A stretch of DNA of 64,000 nucleotides from Verrucomicrobiota bacterium (GCA_026397725.1 JAPLUI010000186.1:1-64000), one strand, 5' to 3'; positions 44,239 through 53,194 are shown, counted from the stretch's first letter. A program made the numbers and translations. Notes: a model not told the origin generated them from the letters alone.

Positions 44239-45432
44239 CTAGGGGACTGAACTGCGGGCAAGACGGAACCCCACGGAGAGGTAGGAGTCGTACGGGTAGG
44301 CGTATTCGTTGCGGTCCGCGACGCGGCAGGAGTTCGCGTCGCCGTACCAACCGCCGCCCCGGAACACCCGGACCGAGCCCGAAGCAGCACCACGCGGATC
44401 TGTCTGCGTCGCCGAGGGGTAAGGTCCATACCTATCCCAGCACCACTCATACACATTCCCCGCCATGTCATATAACCCGTAACCGTTCGCGGCAAAACTC
44501 CCCATCGGCGACGTGTAGGGAGTCCCGTTGACCGCGTAGGTCGGATGATAGCCGAGCGTCGAACTCAGGTCGTACTTGTAGGAGCTGTTGCCATAATAGT
44601 TCGCCTGGATGTGGGTGATGGAGTTCCCCCACGGGAAGCGCTTGCCGCTCAGGCCGCCACGCGCCGCCTTCTCCCACTCCGCCTCCGTCGGCAGGCGGTA
44701 GCCATTCGCACTCCAATTGCACACCACTGCATCGCTGTAGCCCGTCTTGTAGGTCGCCCCGGAAACCGTGTAGCACGGCGTCAGCCCCTCTTTCTGGTTG
44801 CGGGCATTGCACCACTTCACCATGTCATACCAGGTGATCGAATGTACCGGATGCGTGGCTGCCTTGCCGCCGCCGGTGCTCAAATCCGTGTAGCTGTGGG
44901 TCAGGCCCCACGTCCTGACATCATCCCACAGCGCCTTGCTCACCTCATGCTTCGCCAGGTAGAACGCACTCACCTGTACCTGGTGGACCGGCAGTTCAAT
45001 GGAAGCCCCATCCCCGCTGGCCGCGAGCGCGTTGCCCATCGAAAAGCTTCCTGCCGGGATCTGTTCGAAACCTGCGGGGGTGGGGGCTGCTGCGGATGGC
45101 CCGTCGAGCACCAGCCGGTAGATGCGTCGGGGCATCCCGGGTTCATAGGGGGTGGTGATGACCAGGTTGTTCCCGTCCCCGACCCGCACCACGCCCGGAT
45201 CCTGCCAGGAGTTGCCCGCCAGGGTGCCGGAATACTCAAGCTTGTAGCTGCGCCCGGTCACCGACGGCTGCACCGTGAGCGTCACGTTGCCGCCGGAGAT
45301 TTCCATCTTCGGTGCCACCAGCTCCCCGGGCGCGATTTGGGCATGAGCCGCCGGGGCGGCGGCAAGGCCCAGTGCGACGAGCAAGGTGAGGTAATTACTG
45401 CTAGGGAATTGCTTTTCGGGGTTGGTGTGCAT
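44239..45432 (-). CDS. Exported sulfatase-modifying-factor-like (FGE/SUMF) protein
   Basis: 397 residues. The N-terminus MHTNPEKQFPSS is coded by the 76-bp repeat and leads into a signal peptide (to about 32, AAPAAHAQ). A beta module (about 40-105, YKLEYSGTLAGNSWQD) precedes the FGE/SUMF domain (about 115-395) with HPVHSITWYDMVKWCNARN, RLPTEAEWEKAARGG, YDMAGNVYEWCWD and RVFRGGGWYGDANSCRVADR. The first catalytic cysteine of true formylglycine-generating enzymes is replaced here (see findings), so this is more likely a structural or PvdO-type homologue than a sulfatase activator. Confidence 0.82.
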   Translation of the reverse strand: MHTNPEKQFPSSNYLTLLVALGLAAAPAAHAQIAPGELVAPKMEISGGNVTLTVQPSVTGRSYKLEYSGTLAGNSWQDPGVVRVGDGNNLVITTPYEPGMPRRIYRLVLDGPSAAAPTPAGFEQIPAGSFSMGNALAASGDGASIELPVHQVQVSAFYLAKHEVSKALWDDVRTWGLTHSYTDLSTGGGKAATHPVHSITWYDMVKWCNARNQKEGLTPCYTVSGATYKTGYSDAVVCNWSANGYRLPTEAEWEKAARGGLSGKRFPWGNSITHIQANYYGNSSYKYDLSSTLGYHPTYAVNGTPYTSPMGSFAANGYGLYDMAGNVYEWCWDRYGPYPSATQTDPRGAASGSVRVFRGGGWYGDANSCRVADRNEYAYPYDSYLSVGFRLARSSVP

Positions 45433-45474
45433 GAGGGGCTAAAGAGAGGTTAGGAGAGCGGGAGAAATGGGGTT
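45399..45474. repeat. 76-bp interspersed repeat, copy 4 (overlaps the SUMF gene start)
   Basis: Same orientation and sequence type as copies 1-3 (tgctagggaattgcttttcg to gagcgggagaaatgggg). Its left half contains the ATG and first 12 codons of the SUMF-like gene. Confidence 0.9.
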
Positions 45475-45584
45475 GCTTCAGAGCCGGGATTACGGTTTTT
45501 CCTTCCCTTGTCGAGGAAAATCGGCGCGGGAGCGAAAATTTCTCCGGAACAGGCTTGCAGCCCTCAAGAAAATCCGTGATACCG

Positions 45585-46580
45585 TTACCCATGGCGTTGC
45601 CATGGACTGGCATATTTCTCCGTTGCTTCCATCAGGGCATGGAGGTGGGCGCAGGTGGCGAGCGCCAAGCCCTCCGGATTGTAGCCGCCCTCGAGAACGG
45701 ATACGATTCTGCCGTCACAGGCTTTCTCAGCCAGCGTCATGACCCGCCGGGTGATGGCGGAAAAGCCGTCATCGGTGATGGAGAAATTGCCGAGATAGTC
45801 GTTCTCCCTGCTGTCGAATCCGGCCGAAATGAAGATCATGTCCGGAACAAACCCCGTTCTATCAAGTTGCGGCAGCAAATACCTGTCAAAGGCCGCAAGA
45901 AGATCGTCATCGGTCACGCTTCCGAAGGCATCGCCGGATGAGGGTAGCGGAACATTGAGATTGTATCCCTTGCCGGCGCAATCCCCGATGCGCTGGGGAT
46001 AACCTGTTCCGGGATAGTCGTTCAAGCGGTGGGTGGAAAAGTAAAACACCGTGGGATCACTGAAGAACGCGTCCTCAGTCCCATTGCCGTGATGATAATC
46101 CCAGTCGATGATCAGAATGTTTCCAAGACCGTATTGTTGTTGGGCGTAGCGCGTGCCGATGGCCACGTTGTTGAAAAAACAGAAACCCTCGCCCTGGCCG
46201 TAGCCGTCCTTGTTGACATTGTTGTGAACGTGGTGGCCCGGCGGCCTGATCGCGCAGAATGCATTGTCAACCAGCCGCTCGTTGCCGGCGACCGCATCCA
46301 CAGCCGCAAGGACCGCGCCGACCGCGCGTACCGCCACCGTGCCGGTGGTTCCGGTCCCGAGCACCCCTTGGATATGTTCCGGGGTATGCACATGCCCGAT
46401 CCATCCGGTGATCAATGCGTCGTCGGATAGCGGGGGCAGGCAGGTCAGTCGGTCTAACAGTCCGCTTTCGCTGACCACCGCATGGAGCGCCGCGAGCCGG
46501 AACGGTGATTCGGGGTGCCCCCGATCCAGCTCGTGATCGAGAAAGATATCATCATAGACATAGCCCGTGCGTTTTGCCAT
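45585..46580 (-). CDS. Histone deacetylase family protein (class II/acetylpolyamine amidohydrolase type)
   Basis: 331 residues, cytosolic. The zinc deacetylase motifs are complete: RPPGHHVHNN (catalytic His pair), IIDWDYHHGNGTE (Zn ligands Asp and His) and SAGFDSRENDYLG (Zn-ligand Asp). Bacterial members deacetylate acetyl-lysine, acetylpolyamines or acetoin-pathway targets; the exact substrate is unclear. Start ATG 46580 (MAKRTGYVYDD). Confidence 0.92.
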   Translation of the reverse strand: MAKRTGYVYDDIFLDHELDRGHPESPFRLAALHAVVSESGLLDRLTCLPPLSDDALITGWIGHVHTPEHIQGVLGTGTTGTVAVRAVGAVLAAVDAVAGNERLVDNAFCAIRPPGHHVHNNVNKDGYGQGEGFCFFNNVAIGTRYAQQQYGLGNILIIDWDYHHGNGTEDAFFSDPTVFYFSTHRLNDYPGTGYPQRIGDCAGKGYNLNVPLPSSGDAFGSVTDDDLLAAFDRYLLPQLDRTGFVPDMIFISAGFDSRENDYLGNFSITDDGFSAITRRVMTLAEKACDGRIVSVLEGGYNPEGLALATCAHLHALMEATEKYASPWQRHG

Positions 46581-47114
46581 AAGTTGTCCGCAAGCCTACC
46601 TATCCGATCCGCCTTGCCAAGGATTCTTTGGTGTTTTTCGCAACCGGGGGTGAAGTCATCGCGGGTGTTCGGGCCAATGCTTCGGTTGATCTTCCATTCA
46701 GACAATCTCCGATCCGCGCCGCCGGTTGCGAAGGAAGCAGCCCGCCCGGATCAGGCAACCAAGGCCAAGCAAATTGGCGGTTTCGGGAATGGGGGGTACC
46801 CGAAATGGGAACATGGAATCGGTTAGCCGGACGGCAGTTTCCACTGATCATACTGATTTTTGACTGATTTCAACTGAAAGAATTGGGAATACCAGTGAGG
46901 AGGTTCACCATTTGGGTGAACGGACGCGGCGACACAACGTATTCCAAATCAGTACAATCAGTGAAATTTGCCGTTGGCCATCTCGCTTCGCTCGGTGGTG
47001 GTTTCCATTTTCCTTTGATCGCGCGTTCCGGCGGGATGATCAGGTGGCGGGCTGGTTGGCGCGGCAAGCCGCGAGCGGCTGCGGGTTGGTCTGCGCTTCG
47101 CTCCGGCGGAGTGC
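46581..47114. other. Intergenic region
   Basis: 530 bp. The stretch 46840-46880 has several close actgat motifs (ccactgatcatactgattt), and aatcagtacaatcagtg occurs near 46947. Otherwise no gene or clear signal was found. Confidence 0.5.
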
Positions 47115-48074
47115 TCACAGTGCCCGCAACTGCTCATAGAGCGGATCTAGCAGCTCTGCGCAGAGGGTGCGTGCTTCGGTGCTGGCTTCCTGTTGTTTGC
47201 TCTGCGTGTCGGGCTCGAAGAACAGTTGCGGGGTCTTCGCGTCAAAGGGCGTTTTCGCGTTCATCGCCGCGATTTGATCGGCGGTGAGCGTGAGCTGGAA
47301 ATGCGGCGCGATGTCGGTGATCACGGCATCGGGCAGGCGGGAATAATCTAGCGCTTTGCCGCCGAGCGGGACGAGGTGTTGGAGGGCGCAACGCAACAAG
47401 GTGGCGAGCACGCGGGCGATGTACTCAGCCTGCGACATGCGCTGCGCGGCAGCCGGCTCGAGGCCCGAGATGTTCATGTCGATGAGGTTCGGCACGAGAT
47501 GCATGCCGGGCGCTTTCATCGCGGAGACCATGACTTCAATGGGGTTTCGATAGAGGAAGATCCACGGAGTGTCGGGAAAGGCGCGGCGCAGCAGGGGCAG
47601 GTCAAAGGTGTGCCACGCGTCGAGTTTCACCAAGAGCCGTTGCTCGCCGTTGCGCGGCTGGCCGATGGCACTCAGCCACGCCTGGAGCCAGGCGATGCGT
47701 TGCTCGTCGGAGGCGCCGCGGCGGTCGCTGCGCAGAATGGCATCCAGCGGTGGCGGCTCTGACAGGACGAGATGCCCGGGCAGCGCGGCGAGCATCTGCG
47801 CGACGAGCGTGGACCCGCAGCGCGACATGTGGAAAATCAAGCCGCTGGGTTGCAAGCCGGGGCTTTGCGTTTGCCAATCGATGAGCGCATCGAGCGGCGT
47901 CTGGTGCCGGAAGAGCAAGTTGAACGGTTCGCGCAGCGCGTTCTGCACGGTGTGGTCGAAGAACGCTTCGGTGAAGCGCCGGGTGCCGAAGCGACACCAC
48001 TCGACGACGGGTTCCGCCGTGTGCTTGCTGATGCTGACGGGCAGCCAACCTTGAAGATCGGGGGTGTTGCTCAT
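47115..48074 (-). CDS. Sulfotransferase-family protein
   Basis: 319 residues. The 5'-phosphosulfate-binding loop is FHMSRCGSTLVAQML (about 81-95), and the 3'-phosphate site is in FLYRNPIEVMVSAMK (Arg176, Ser184). Such enzymes transfer sulfate from PAPS to hydroxyl or amino groups of sugars, lipids or peptides. Its start overlaps the hydroxylase gene stop by 4 bp, so the two are translationally coupled. Last gene of a five-gene operon starting at 50859. Acceptor unknown. Confidence 0.85.
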   Translation of the reverse strand: MSNTPDLQGWLPVSISKHTAEPVVEWCRFGTRRFTEAFFDHTVQNALREPFNLLFRHQTPLDALIDWQTQSPGLQPSGLIFHMSRCGSTLVAQMLAALPGHLVLSEPPPLDAILRSDRRGASDEQRIAWLQAWLSAIGQPRNGEQRLLVKLDAWHTFDLPLLRRAFPDTPWIFLYRNPIEVMVSAMKAPGMHLVPNLIDMNISGLEPAAAQRMSQAEYIARVLATLLRCALQHLVPLGGKALDYSRLPDAVITDIAPHFQLTLTADQIAAMNAKTPFDAKTPQLFFEPDTQSKQQEASTEARTLCAELLDPLYEQLRAL

Positions 48075-48853
48075 ACGATCCAGCGCTCCATCCAGGTGCG
48101 GCGGGCGGCTTGGATCGCTCCCTCCACGTCGCTTGGTTCAAAGCGGAAGCCGCGCTGTCGGCCGAGTTCCACCGTGCGGGCAATGAACGCCGCGCGGTCG
48201 GTTAGGCAGACGAGCTGTGCTTGCAGGGTGGTGTCGTTGAGCACGAGCCGGCGAAACGGTTCGTAGCCCGATTCGCCGCCCTCACTCGGGGTGCCGCTGG
48301 CGATGAGCGTGCGCAGCCAGTCGTTGAGCTGGCAGTCGATCACCAGATGAACGCGATCAGTGCTGCCGAGGTTCTGCACGCGATGCGACAGGTTCAAATC
48401 CAGATACCAGCACTCGCCTTCCCGCATGATGATGCGGCGGTTGTCGAGGTAGAACTCGACGCCGGGATTGGTGATGACGGGAACGTGAATGCGCACTTCG
48501 CCAAGGTCGTAACCCAGATCATAATCGCGATGCTCGCGAATCACCGAGCCGGCCGTAAGCCGCAGCAGCCGCACCGAACGCAGCGGGCATTGAAACGTCT
48601 CGACAACCGCGTGCAGGTGCTGGCAGTGTTGGAGCAGCAGGGTGTCGGCAAAATCGCTGTGAGTCGTGTCGCCATACAGCGGATTGCCAGAACCCGCGGC
48701 ACTGCGCAACGCCGCCCCGCTCCAATCGCCGGTGAAGAACTGGGTGTTGAAATGTGCAACCCATTCGGTGGCTCCCAGCAGGGCGAGATCCGCCTGCAAC
48801 CCGGCGGGGTCGAAGAACAGGGGCAGCCGCGCGGCCTTGGGGGGATTGGGCAT
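48071..48853 (-). CDS. Aspartyl/asparaginyl beta-hydroxylase-like 2-oxoglutarate oxygenase
   Basis: 260 residues. The double-stranded beta-helix shows the AspH iron and 2-oxoglutarate pattern: SVIREHRDYDLG (His108/Asp110), RIHVPVITNP, NLSHRVQNLG (His157) and DRVHLVIDC (Arg167). The family hydroxylates Asp/Asn side chains of peptides, or related small molecules in bacteria. The GTG/ATG overlap with the upstream acetyltransferase stop (TGATG) shows tight coupling. Confidence 0.85.
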   Translation of the reverse strand: MPNPPKAARLPLFFDPAGLQADLALLGATEWVAHFNTQFFTGDWSGAALRSAAGSGNPLYGDTTHSDFADTLLLQHCQHLHAVVETFQCPLRSVRLLRLTAGSVIREHRDYDLGYDLGEVRIHVPVITNPGVEFYLDNRRIIMREGECWYLDLNLSHRVQNLGSTDRVHLVIDCQLNDWLRTLIASGTPSEGGESGYEPFRRLVLNDTTLQAQLVCLTDRAAFIARTVELGRQRGFRFEPSDVEGAIQAARRTWMERWIV

Positions 48854-49380
48854 CAGGTGGGGAAATTGCCAGCGGAAGCGGCTTTGTCAAGCACTGCCGC
48901 CGGTCGCCACACCAACTCGGTGTGCAGTCCGTCATCATGCACATCGGCAAACCCGAGGCGGTGATAGAGTTGGATCGCGTGCTCGCCGCTGAAGGCGAAG
49001 AGCTGGATCGGGAGCAGTCTTGCAGAAGCCTCGGCGATCAATTCCCGCAGCACCACGGTGCCGATGCCGCGACCGCGGTACTCGGGCATCAGGGCGATGT
49101 CGATGACGTTGAAGTGATCCTCGGCGCGATGCACAATGAGACGTCCCACTCGTGCGCCGTCGCACTCGATGATAGACCACTCGGCGGCCGGGTAGTGCTG
49201 CGTGTAGTGAGTCGTCTGGGCGTTGAACTGCATCGCCACGAAGGCCCCGCGCATCTCGGCGGGGAACCCGGCGGCCTCCATTTCATCAAGGCGCGTGGTG
49301 GCATAGAGCTGCGCTTGGAAGGCGAGATCATCTGGCGTCGCAGCGCGAAGCCGATAGGCTGGAGGAGTTGGGGCGGGCAT
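48853..49380 (-). CDS. GNAT N-acetyltransferase
   Basis: 175 residues. The acetyl-CoA-binding motif A is ALMPEYRGRGIGTVVLREL (about 96-114), with the C-terminal AIQLYHRLGFADVHDDGLH. It acetylates an amino group of an unknown acceptor. The start ATG 49380 is chosen; the longer frame upstream runs into VanW. It lies 13 bp after vanW and overlaps the hydroxylase start. Confidence 0.85.
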   Translation of the reverse strand: MPAPTPPAYRLRAATPDDLAFQAQLYATTRLDEMEAAGFPAEMRGAFVAMQFNAQTTHYTQHYPAAEWSIIECDGARVGRLIVHRAEDHFNVIDIALMPEYRGRGIGTVVLRELIAEASARLLPIQLFAFSGEHAIQLYHRLGFADVHDDGLHTELVWRPAAVLDKAASAGNFPT

Positions 49381-49393
49381 TTGGAAGAAAGGA

Positions 49394-50146
49394 TCAATCC
49401 CGATGCGGTGGTGCGTGGCGCAGGGTGGCATAGCATGAAACGGCGATGCGCTCGGCGGCATCCCGCGATTCCCGGTAGCGGAAGGTTTCCACTTTGGCCA
49501 TGCCGATGCCACCGGCCATTCTAACGAAATCCACCTGCCATGGCTCAATCGGGGCGGGGGAACACAATGCACAATTCAACGCGGCAGGTCGCAGTTCGAG
49601 GCGGAAGCAAACCGGCGTCGGCAGGGTGTTCTCGATTCTCAAATCCTTGAATCCGTAGGCCACCGTGGCGTCCGCACCGAGCGGCGTGTGGCGCATGGCG
49701 TCAGCGTAGATGTCCACGGAATGCGCGTGGCGTTCCAGCACCCGCAGCCCGGCCAGCAGGCTGAGATGATAGATCGCGCCCGAAAGCTGGCACAATCCGC
49801 CGCCGAAGTCCGGTCGGAGTTCGCCGCCGAGCAGCGAGCGCCCGGCCTGAAAACCCCGCTTGGGGCTGGGCTTTCCAACCAGATGCCAGAACGAGAAAAT
49901 GCTTCCGGGCAAGATCACCAGACCGTCAATCCGCCGACGGGCCAAGTCCAGGTTGTGGCGTTTCTCCGCGACGCGGTCGGTGACGAGAATGGGCTGCTCC
50001 AAGGTGAGCCGGACTGGAAATTCCCTATCAGAAAGTGCGTCCGTGGCGCTCACGAGCCGCCCGCTCAGTCCCTGCCACCGGTCCGCGACGAGACGCCGGC
50101 CTTGGCAGAGCCAGCGGCGGATTTCACGGGGGAGGTCGCGGTTCAT
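49394..50146 (-). CDS. VanW-family protein
   Basis: 250 residues. The VanW core is clear: LPGSIFSFWHLVGKPSPKRG (79-98) and GGELRPDFGGGLCQLSGAIY (107-126) with the conserved Cys. The family was named from vancomycin-resistance clusters but its biochemical role is unknown. No signal peptide. ATG 50146 overlaps the methyltransferase stop by 4 bp. Confidence 0.85.
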   Translation of the reverse strand: MNRDLPREIRRWLCQGRRLVADRWQGLSGRLVSATDALSDREFPVRLTLEQPILVTDRVAEKRHNLDLARRRIDGLVILPGSIFSFWHLVGKPSPKRGFQAGRSLLGGELRPDFGGGLCQLSGAIYHLSLLAGLRVLERHAHSVDIYADAMRHTPLGADATVAYGFKDLRIENTLPTPVCFRLELRPAALNCALCSPAPIEPWQVDFVRMAGGIGMAKVETFRYRESRDAAERIAVSCYATLRHAPPHRD

Positions 50147-50859
50147 CGGCGTTCGAGGCAGAAGAGGGTGTAAGACGAAAGCGCTTTCAGCGGAGAAATG
50201 CCGAGCAGGGTGTCGATGGCACGCAACCACGGGCGCAGGCGCACGGGAAGCCGGTGCACCGGAAAGAACAGCAAGCCACCGGTGGCTTGCAGCCGCCAGC
50301 CAGCACCGGCCAGATCCCGGAGTTGGCGGGCGGTCAGTGCAGTGGCGCCATGCCAGCCGGTGGGCCGAAAGCGAAGCAAGCGCCGCCGCCAGGCGGATGG
50401 GGCATCCAGGACCAGCACGCCGCCAGGCCGGATCCATGGTTCGCAGGCTCTGATGATGTCTCCGATCTCCCCCACCGGCAGGTGCATGCACAGGTGCAGG
50501 CAAAACACCGCGTCGAAGGTCACTCCGAGCCGACCCAGGTCGGTGGCCGGAGCGCAAAGCAAGGGTTTGTCCGGATGATTGCGGCCGGCTTCCCGCAGCA
50601 TCGCCGCGCTAAGATCCAGTCCGTGCGTGGCCGAATCGAGGAGTCGGCCCGTGCCGCAAGCCAGATCCAGGATCGCGCCATCCCGATAGGGGCGGAGCCA
50701 GCGGGTCAGCCAGCGCCGCTCCTGCAGATCCAGATAGCGTCCGTAGGAATTGGCAAAGCGGCTGGCGTCGTAAATGGGGGCCAGGCGATCATAATACCCG
50801 CGCGGCCCCAAGTCCGAGGCGGATTGGTGGTCGGTCACGGATGTTCCAAGGGGCTCCAT
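50143..50859 (-). CDS. Class I SAM-dependent methyltransferase
   Basis: 238 residues. Motif I is AILDLACGTGRLLD (62-75), then LDLSAAMLREA and a motif post-I acidic region. YYDRLAPIYDASR near residue 22 is common in this methyltransferase group. The target is unknown. First gene of the operon; start ATG 50859 (MEPLGTSVTDHQ). The 220 bp upstream carry no recognised promoter. Confidence 0.85.
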   Translation of the reverse strand: MEPLGTSVTDHQSASDLGPRGYYDRLAPIYDASRFANSYGRYLDLQERRWLTRWLRPYRDGAILDLACGTGRLLDSATHGLDLSAAMLREAGRNHPDKPLLCAPATDLGRLGVTFDAVFCLHLCMHLPVGEIGDIIRACEPWIRPGGVLVLDAPSAWRRRLLRFRPTGWHGATALTARQLRDLAGAGWRLQATGGLLFFPVHRLPVRLRPWLRAIDTLLGISPLKALSSYTLFCLERR

Positions 50860-51078
50860 GGATTCATTGCATCGCGATTGGCGGAGTCCCCGGACGGGGC
50901 GGTTCACGGACCCAGTATGCATCGGTTTATGGGGTTGGCCAGCGCTTCGTGCGGGTTTGAGGGATGGCCCTCGGCTTCGTCTGTCTGGGAATCATGATTT
51001 GGAGGAGCCACTGGCATTCAAGTCAAAAGTCATACATAATGCTTGCTCGGGGGACTCGCACGGAGGATAACTCGGCTT

Positions 51079-51489
51079 GTGATTCGCTTCCAACCGCTAC
51101 TGTTGCTTGCCTCGATCGACGTGGTTCGTCCGGTCTTTCTGATCGTGATGGGGGGGCTGCTGCTGGTTTTCGGGTGGCGGATTGCCACGGGTGTGAGTGC
51201 CTGGAGTGGCCGCTGCATCGTGGCGGGCGGGTTGCTGTTGTGCTTTGGGTACGCGGTGTTGCTGCCGCTGTATGAAACGGGTTTCATCATGGGGGTGACT
51301 TCACTCAGTGATGCTCCCGGAGCGTCGCCGGCGGCGTTCGGTTGGCATGCGGTCAAGCTCGTGGTGATGAACGGCGGATGGCTGTTGTTAGGCATTGGCA
51401 TGGCCCTGCACGCCAAGCGTCGGAGTTCGCCGGCACCCGGCACCGCCGCCAAACCCCAACCCGGCGCGGTCCATGAGTTCATTGCTTGA
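51079..51489 (+). CDS. Small membrane protein, unknown (start uncertain)
   Basis: About 136 residues with three hydrophobic segments (roughly 5-25, 30-60, 90-115). A purine-rich ggagg lies 12 nt before the GTG at 51079; a TTG at 51043 is the alternative start. No family recognised. It overlaps the next gene by 17 bp, so the two form a small operon. Confidence 0.5.
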   Translation: MIRFQPLLLLASIDVVRPVFLIVMGGLLLVFGWRIATGVSAWSGRCIVAGGLLLCFGYAVLLPLYETGFIMGVTSLSDAPGASPAAFGWHAVKLVVMNGGWLLLGIGMALHAKRRSSPAPGTAAKPQPGAVHEFIA

Positions 51490-51823
51490 AACGGTTTTCG
51501 ACCCCGGCCTGCTGCTGGATGCGGTCGGCGTGTTCGGGCTTGGCTTGTTCGCCCTGGCTGCGGCCAGACTGGGCCGCCGCACCTGGGGTGGCAAGCTGAT
51601 GGCCCTGGGCGCGGCCTTGTTGTTGTTCGCCCGCATTGGCCTGTTGCTGGCCGCACATTTTCTAACTGATGAGGCGCTGGCGGCAAGCGGTCGGCTTGGC
51701 ATCACGCTCACCCTCGCCCTGCCGCCGTTGTTGCTTGGCTGCGGGCTGACCAGCGTGGTCTGGGGCCTGTGGGGTTACGACCGCCACTTGCGCGCATCCC
51801 GCCGGGCGGGCGCCGCCATTTGA
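51473..51823 (+). CDS. Small membrane protein, unknown
   Basis: 116 residues with three predicted helices (about 10-32, 40-65, 75-100) and a basic C-terminus. No family recognised. The ATG at 51473 lies inside the end of the preceding gene, implying coupling. hflX follows after about 57 bp. Confidence 0.5.
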   Translation: MSSLLETVFDPGLLLDAVGVFGLGLFALAAARLGRRTWGGKLMALGAALLLFARIGLLLAAHFLTDEALAASGRLGITLTLALPPLLLGCGLTSVVWGLWGYDRHLRASRRAGAAI

Positions 51824-51880
51824 AGGAATGCGGAATTTTGGGATCGCACAGCGCGGCGGCGCATGCTAGTTTTTCCCCGG

Positions 51881-53194
51881 ATGTTTGAAGTCAGACAGAA
51901 ACCTGAGATGGTCGAACGCGCGCTGCTGGTGCGCATCTATTTCGATCCGCGCGACGCCGAGGAATCCGGGTCCTTGCTCGAGGAACTCGGCGAGTTGGTC
52001 CGCACCCTCGACATCGAGGTGGCGGAATCGATGCTCATCCGCAGCCGGGAAATGCACAAGAAACTCCTCTGTGGCACCGGCAAGGCCGCCGAGATTGCCG
52101 CCCTCGCCCGCGCCCATGAGTGCGACGTCATCGTCATCGACAACGGCCTCGCCCCATCCCAACAACGCGAGTGGGAAAAACTCGCCGACATCTGCGTGAT
52201 CGACCGCGAGGAGGTCATCCTCGATATTTTCTCCAAGCGGGCCAAAACCAAGGATGCCCGCCTGCAAGTGGATCTGGCCCGCATGCAATACGCCCTGCCG
52301 CGGCTTGCGCGGATGTGGGGCCACCTGGACCGCGAGGCGGCCGGTTCCGGCGGGGCCCAAAGCGGCGGCCAGGGCGGCGGCACCTCGCGCGGCATGGGCG
52401 AAAAACAAATCGAAGTGGACCGCCGCCTTGCCCACCTCACCATTGATCGGGCCAAGCGCGAACTGGAAGTCATTCGCAAGCAGCGCAAGACCCAGCGCAA
52501 GGAACGCGAGCGCCTCGAGACCCCGCATGCCGCCATCGTCGGTTACACCAACGTCGGCAAATCCACGCTCCTCAACCTCCTCAGCGGGGCCGAGGTCATG
52601 GCCAAGGACATGCTCTTCGCCACCCTCGACACGACCACCCGCAGGATCGAATTGCCGGACGGCCAGCCGCTGCTCATCACCGATACGGTCGGCTTCATCC
52701 GCGACCTCCCGCACCGGCTGGTCGAGGCTTTCAAGGCGACCCTCGAAGAGGCGGTGCTGGCGGATTTCCTCATTCACGTCCACGACGCCACCTCGTCGGA
52801 AATCGAACGCTTTCACGATACCACCCTCGAAGTTCTCCATGAACTCGGGGCTCACGACAAACCGATCATCTCCATCCTGAACAAAATCGACTGCGTCAGC
52901 GACCCCTGGGTGCTCGCCCAACTCCACTGCATGTTTCCGGATGCCATCCGCACCTCTGCGGTCACCGGCCAGGGCATGCCCGAATTGCTCCAAGCCTGCG
53001 CCGGCGTGCTGGCTGCCCGCGTGCGCCGCAAGGACTACCGCATCCCGCAACACCGCGCCGAACTCGTCAGCCTCCTGCACCGCGAGGCCAAAGTGCTCTC
53101 GACGGAATACGAGGGTGATGATATCATCGTCGGTGCCGTGGTGCCCGCCGCCATCGCCGGTCGCCTTGAAACCTTTGCCATTGTTCCCGCGTAA
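51881..53194 (+). CDS. hflX: GTPase HflX
   Basis: 437 residues. The HflX-specific N-terminal domain (about 15-190, CGTGKAAEIAALA and GLAPSQQREWEK) is followed by a coiled coil (about 175-215) and the G domain: G1 GYTNVGKST (221-229), G3 DTVGFIRDLP and G4 NKID. HflX splits stalled or stress-inactivated 70S ribosomes. A C-terminal alpha/beta region completes it. ATG 51881 is preferred over 51863, which is too close to an upstream TTTTT stretch; either is possible. Confidence 0.93.
   Translation: MFEVRQKPEMVERALLVRIYFDPRDAEESGSLLEELGELVRTLDIEVAESMLIRSREMHKKLLCGTGKAAEIAALARAHECDVIVIDNGLAPSQQREWEKLADICVIDREEVILDIFSKRAKTKDARLQVDLARMQYALPRLARMWGHLDREAAGSGGAQSGGQGGGTSRGMGEKQIEVDRRLAHLTIDRAKRELEVIRKQRKTQRKERERLETPHAAIVGYTNVGKSTLLNLLSGAEVMAKDMLFATLDTTTRRIELPDGQPLLITDTVGFIRDLPHRLVEAFKATLEEAVLADFLIHVHDATSSEIERFHDTTLEVLHELGAHDKPIISILNKIDCVSDPWVLAQLHCMFPDAIRTSAVTGQGMPELLQACAGVLAARVRRKDYRIPQHRAELVSLLHREAKVLSTEYEGDDIIVGAVVPAAIAGRLETFAIVPA

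Noticed and set aside
49394..50146. Vancomycin-resistance cluster
   Set aside because: VanW alone is widespread in non-resistant bacteria; no vanHAX, vanR/S or vanY genes are present.
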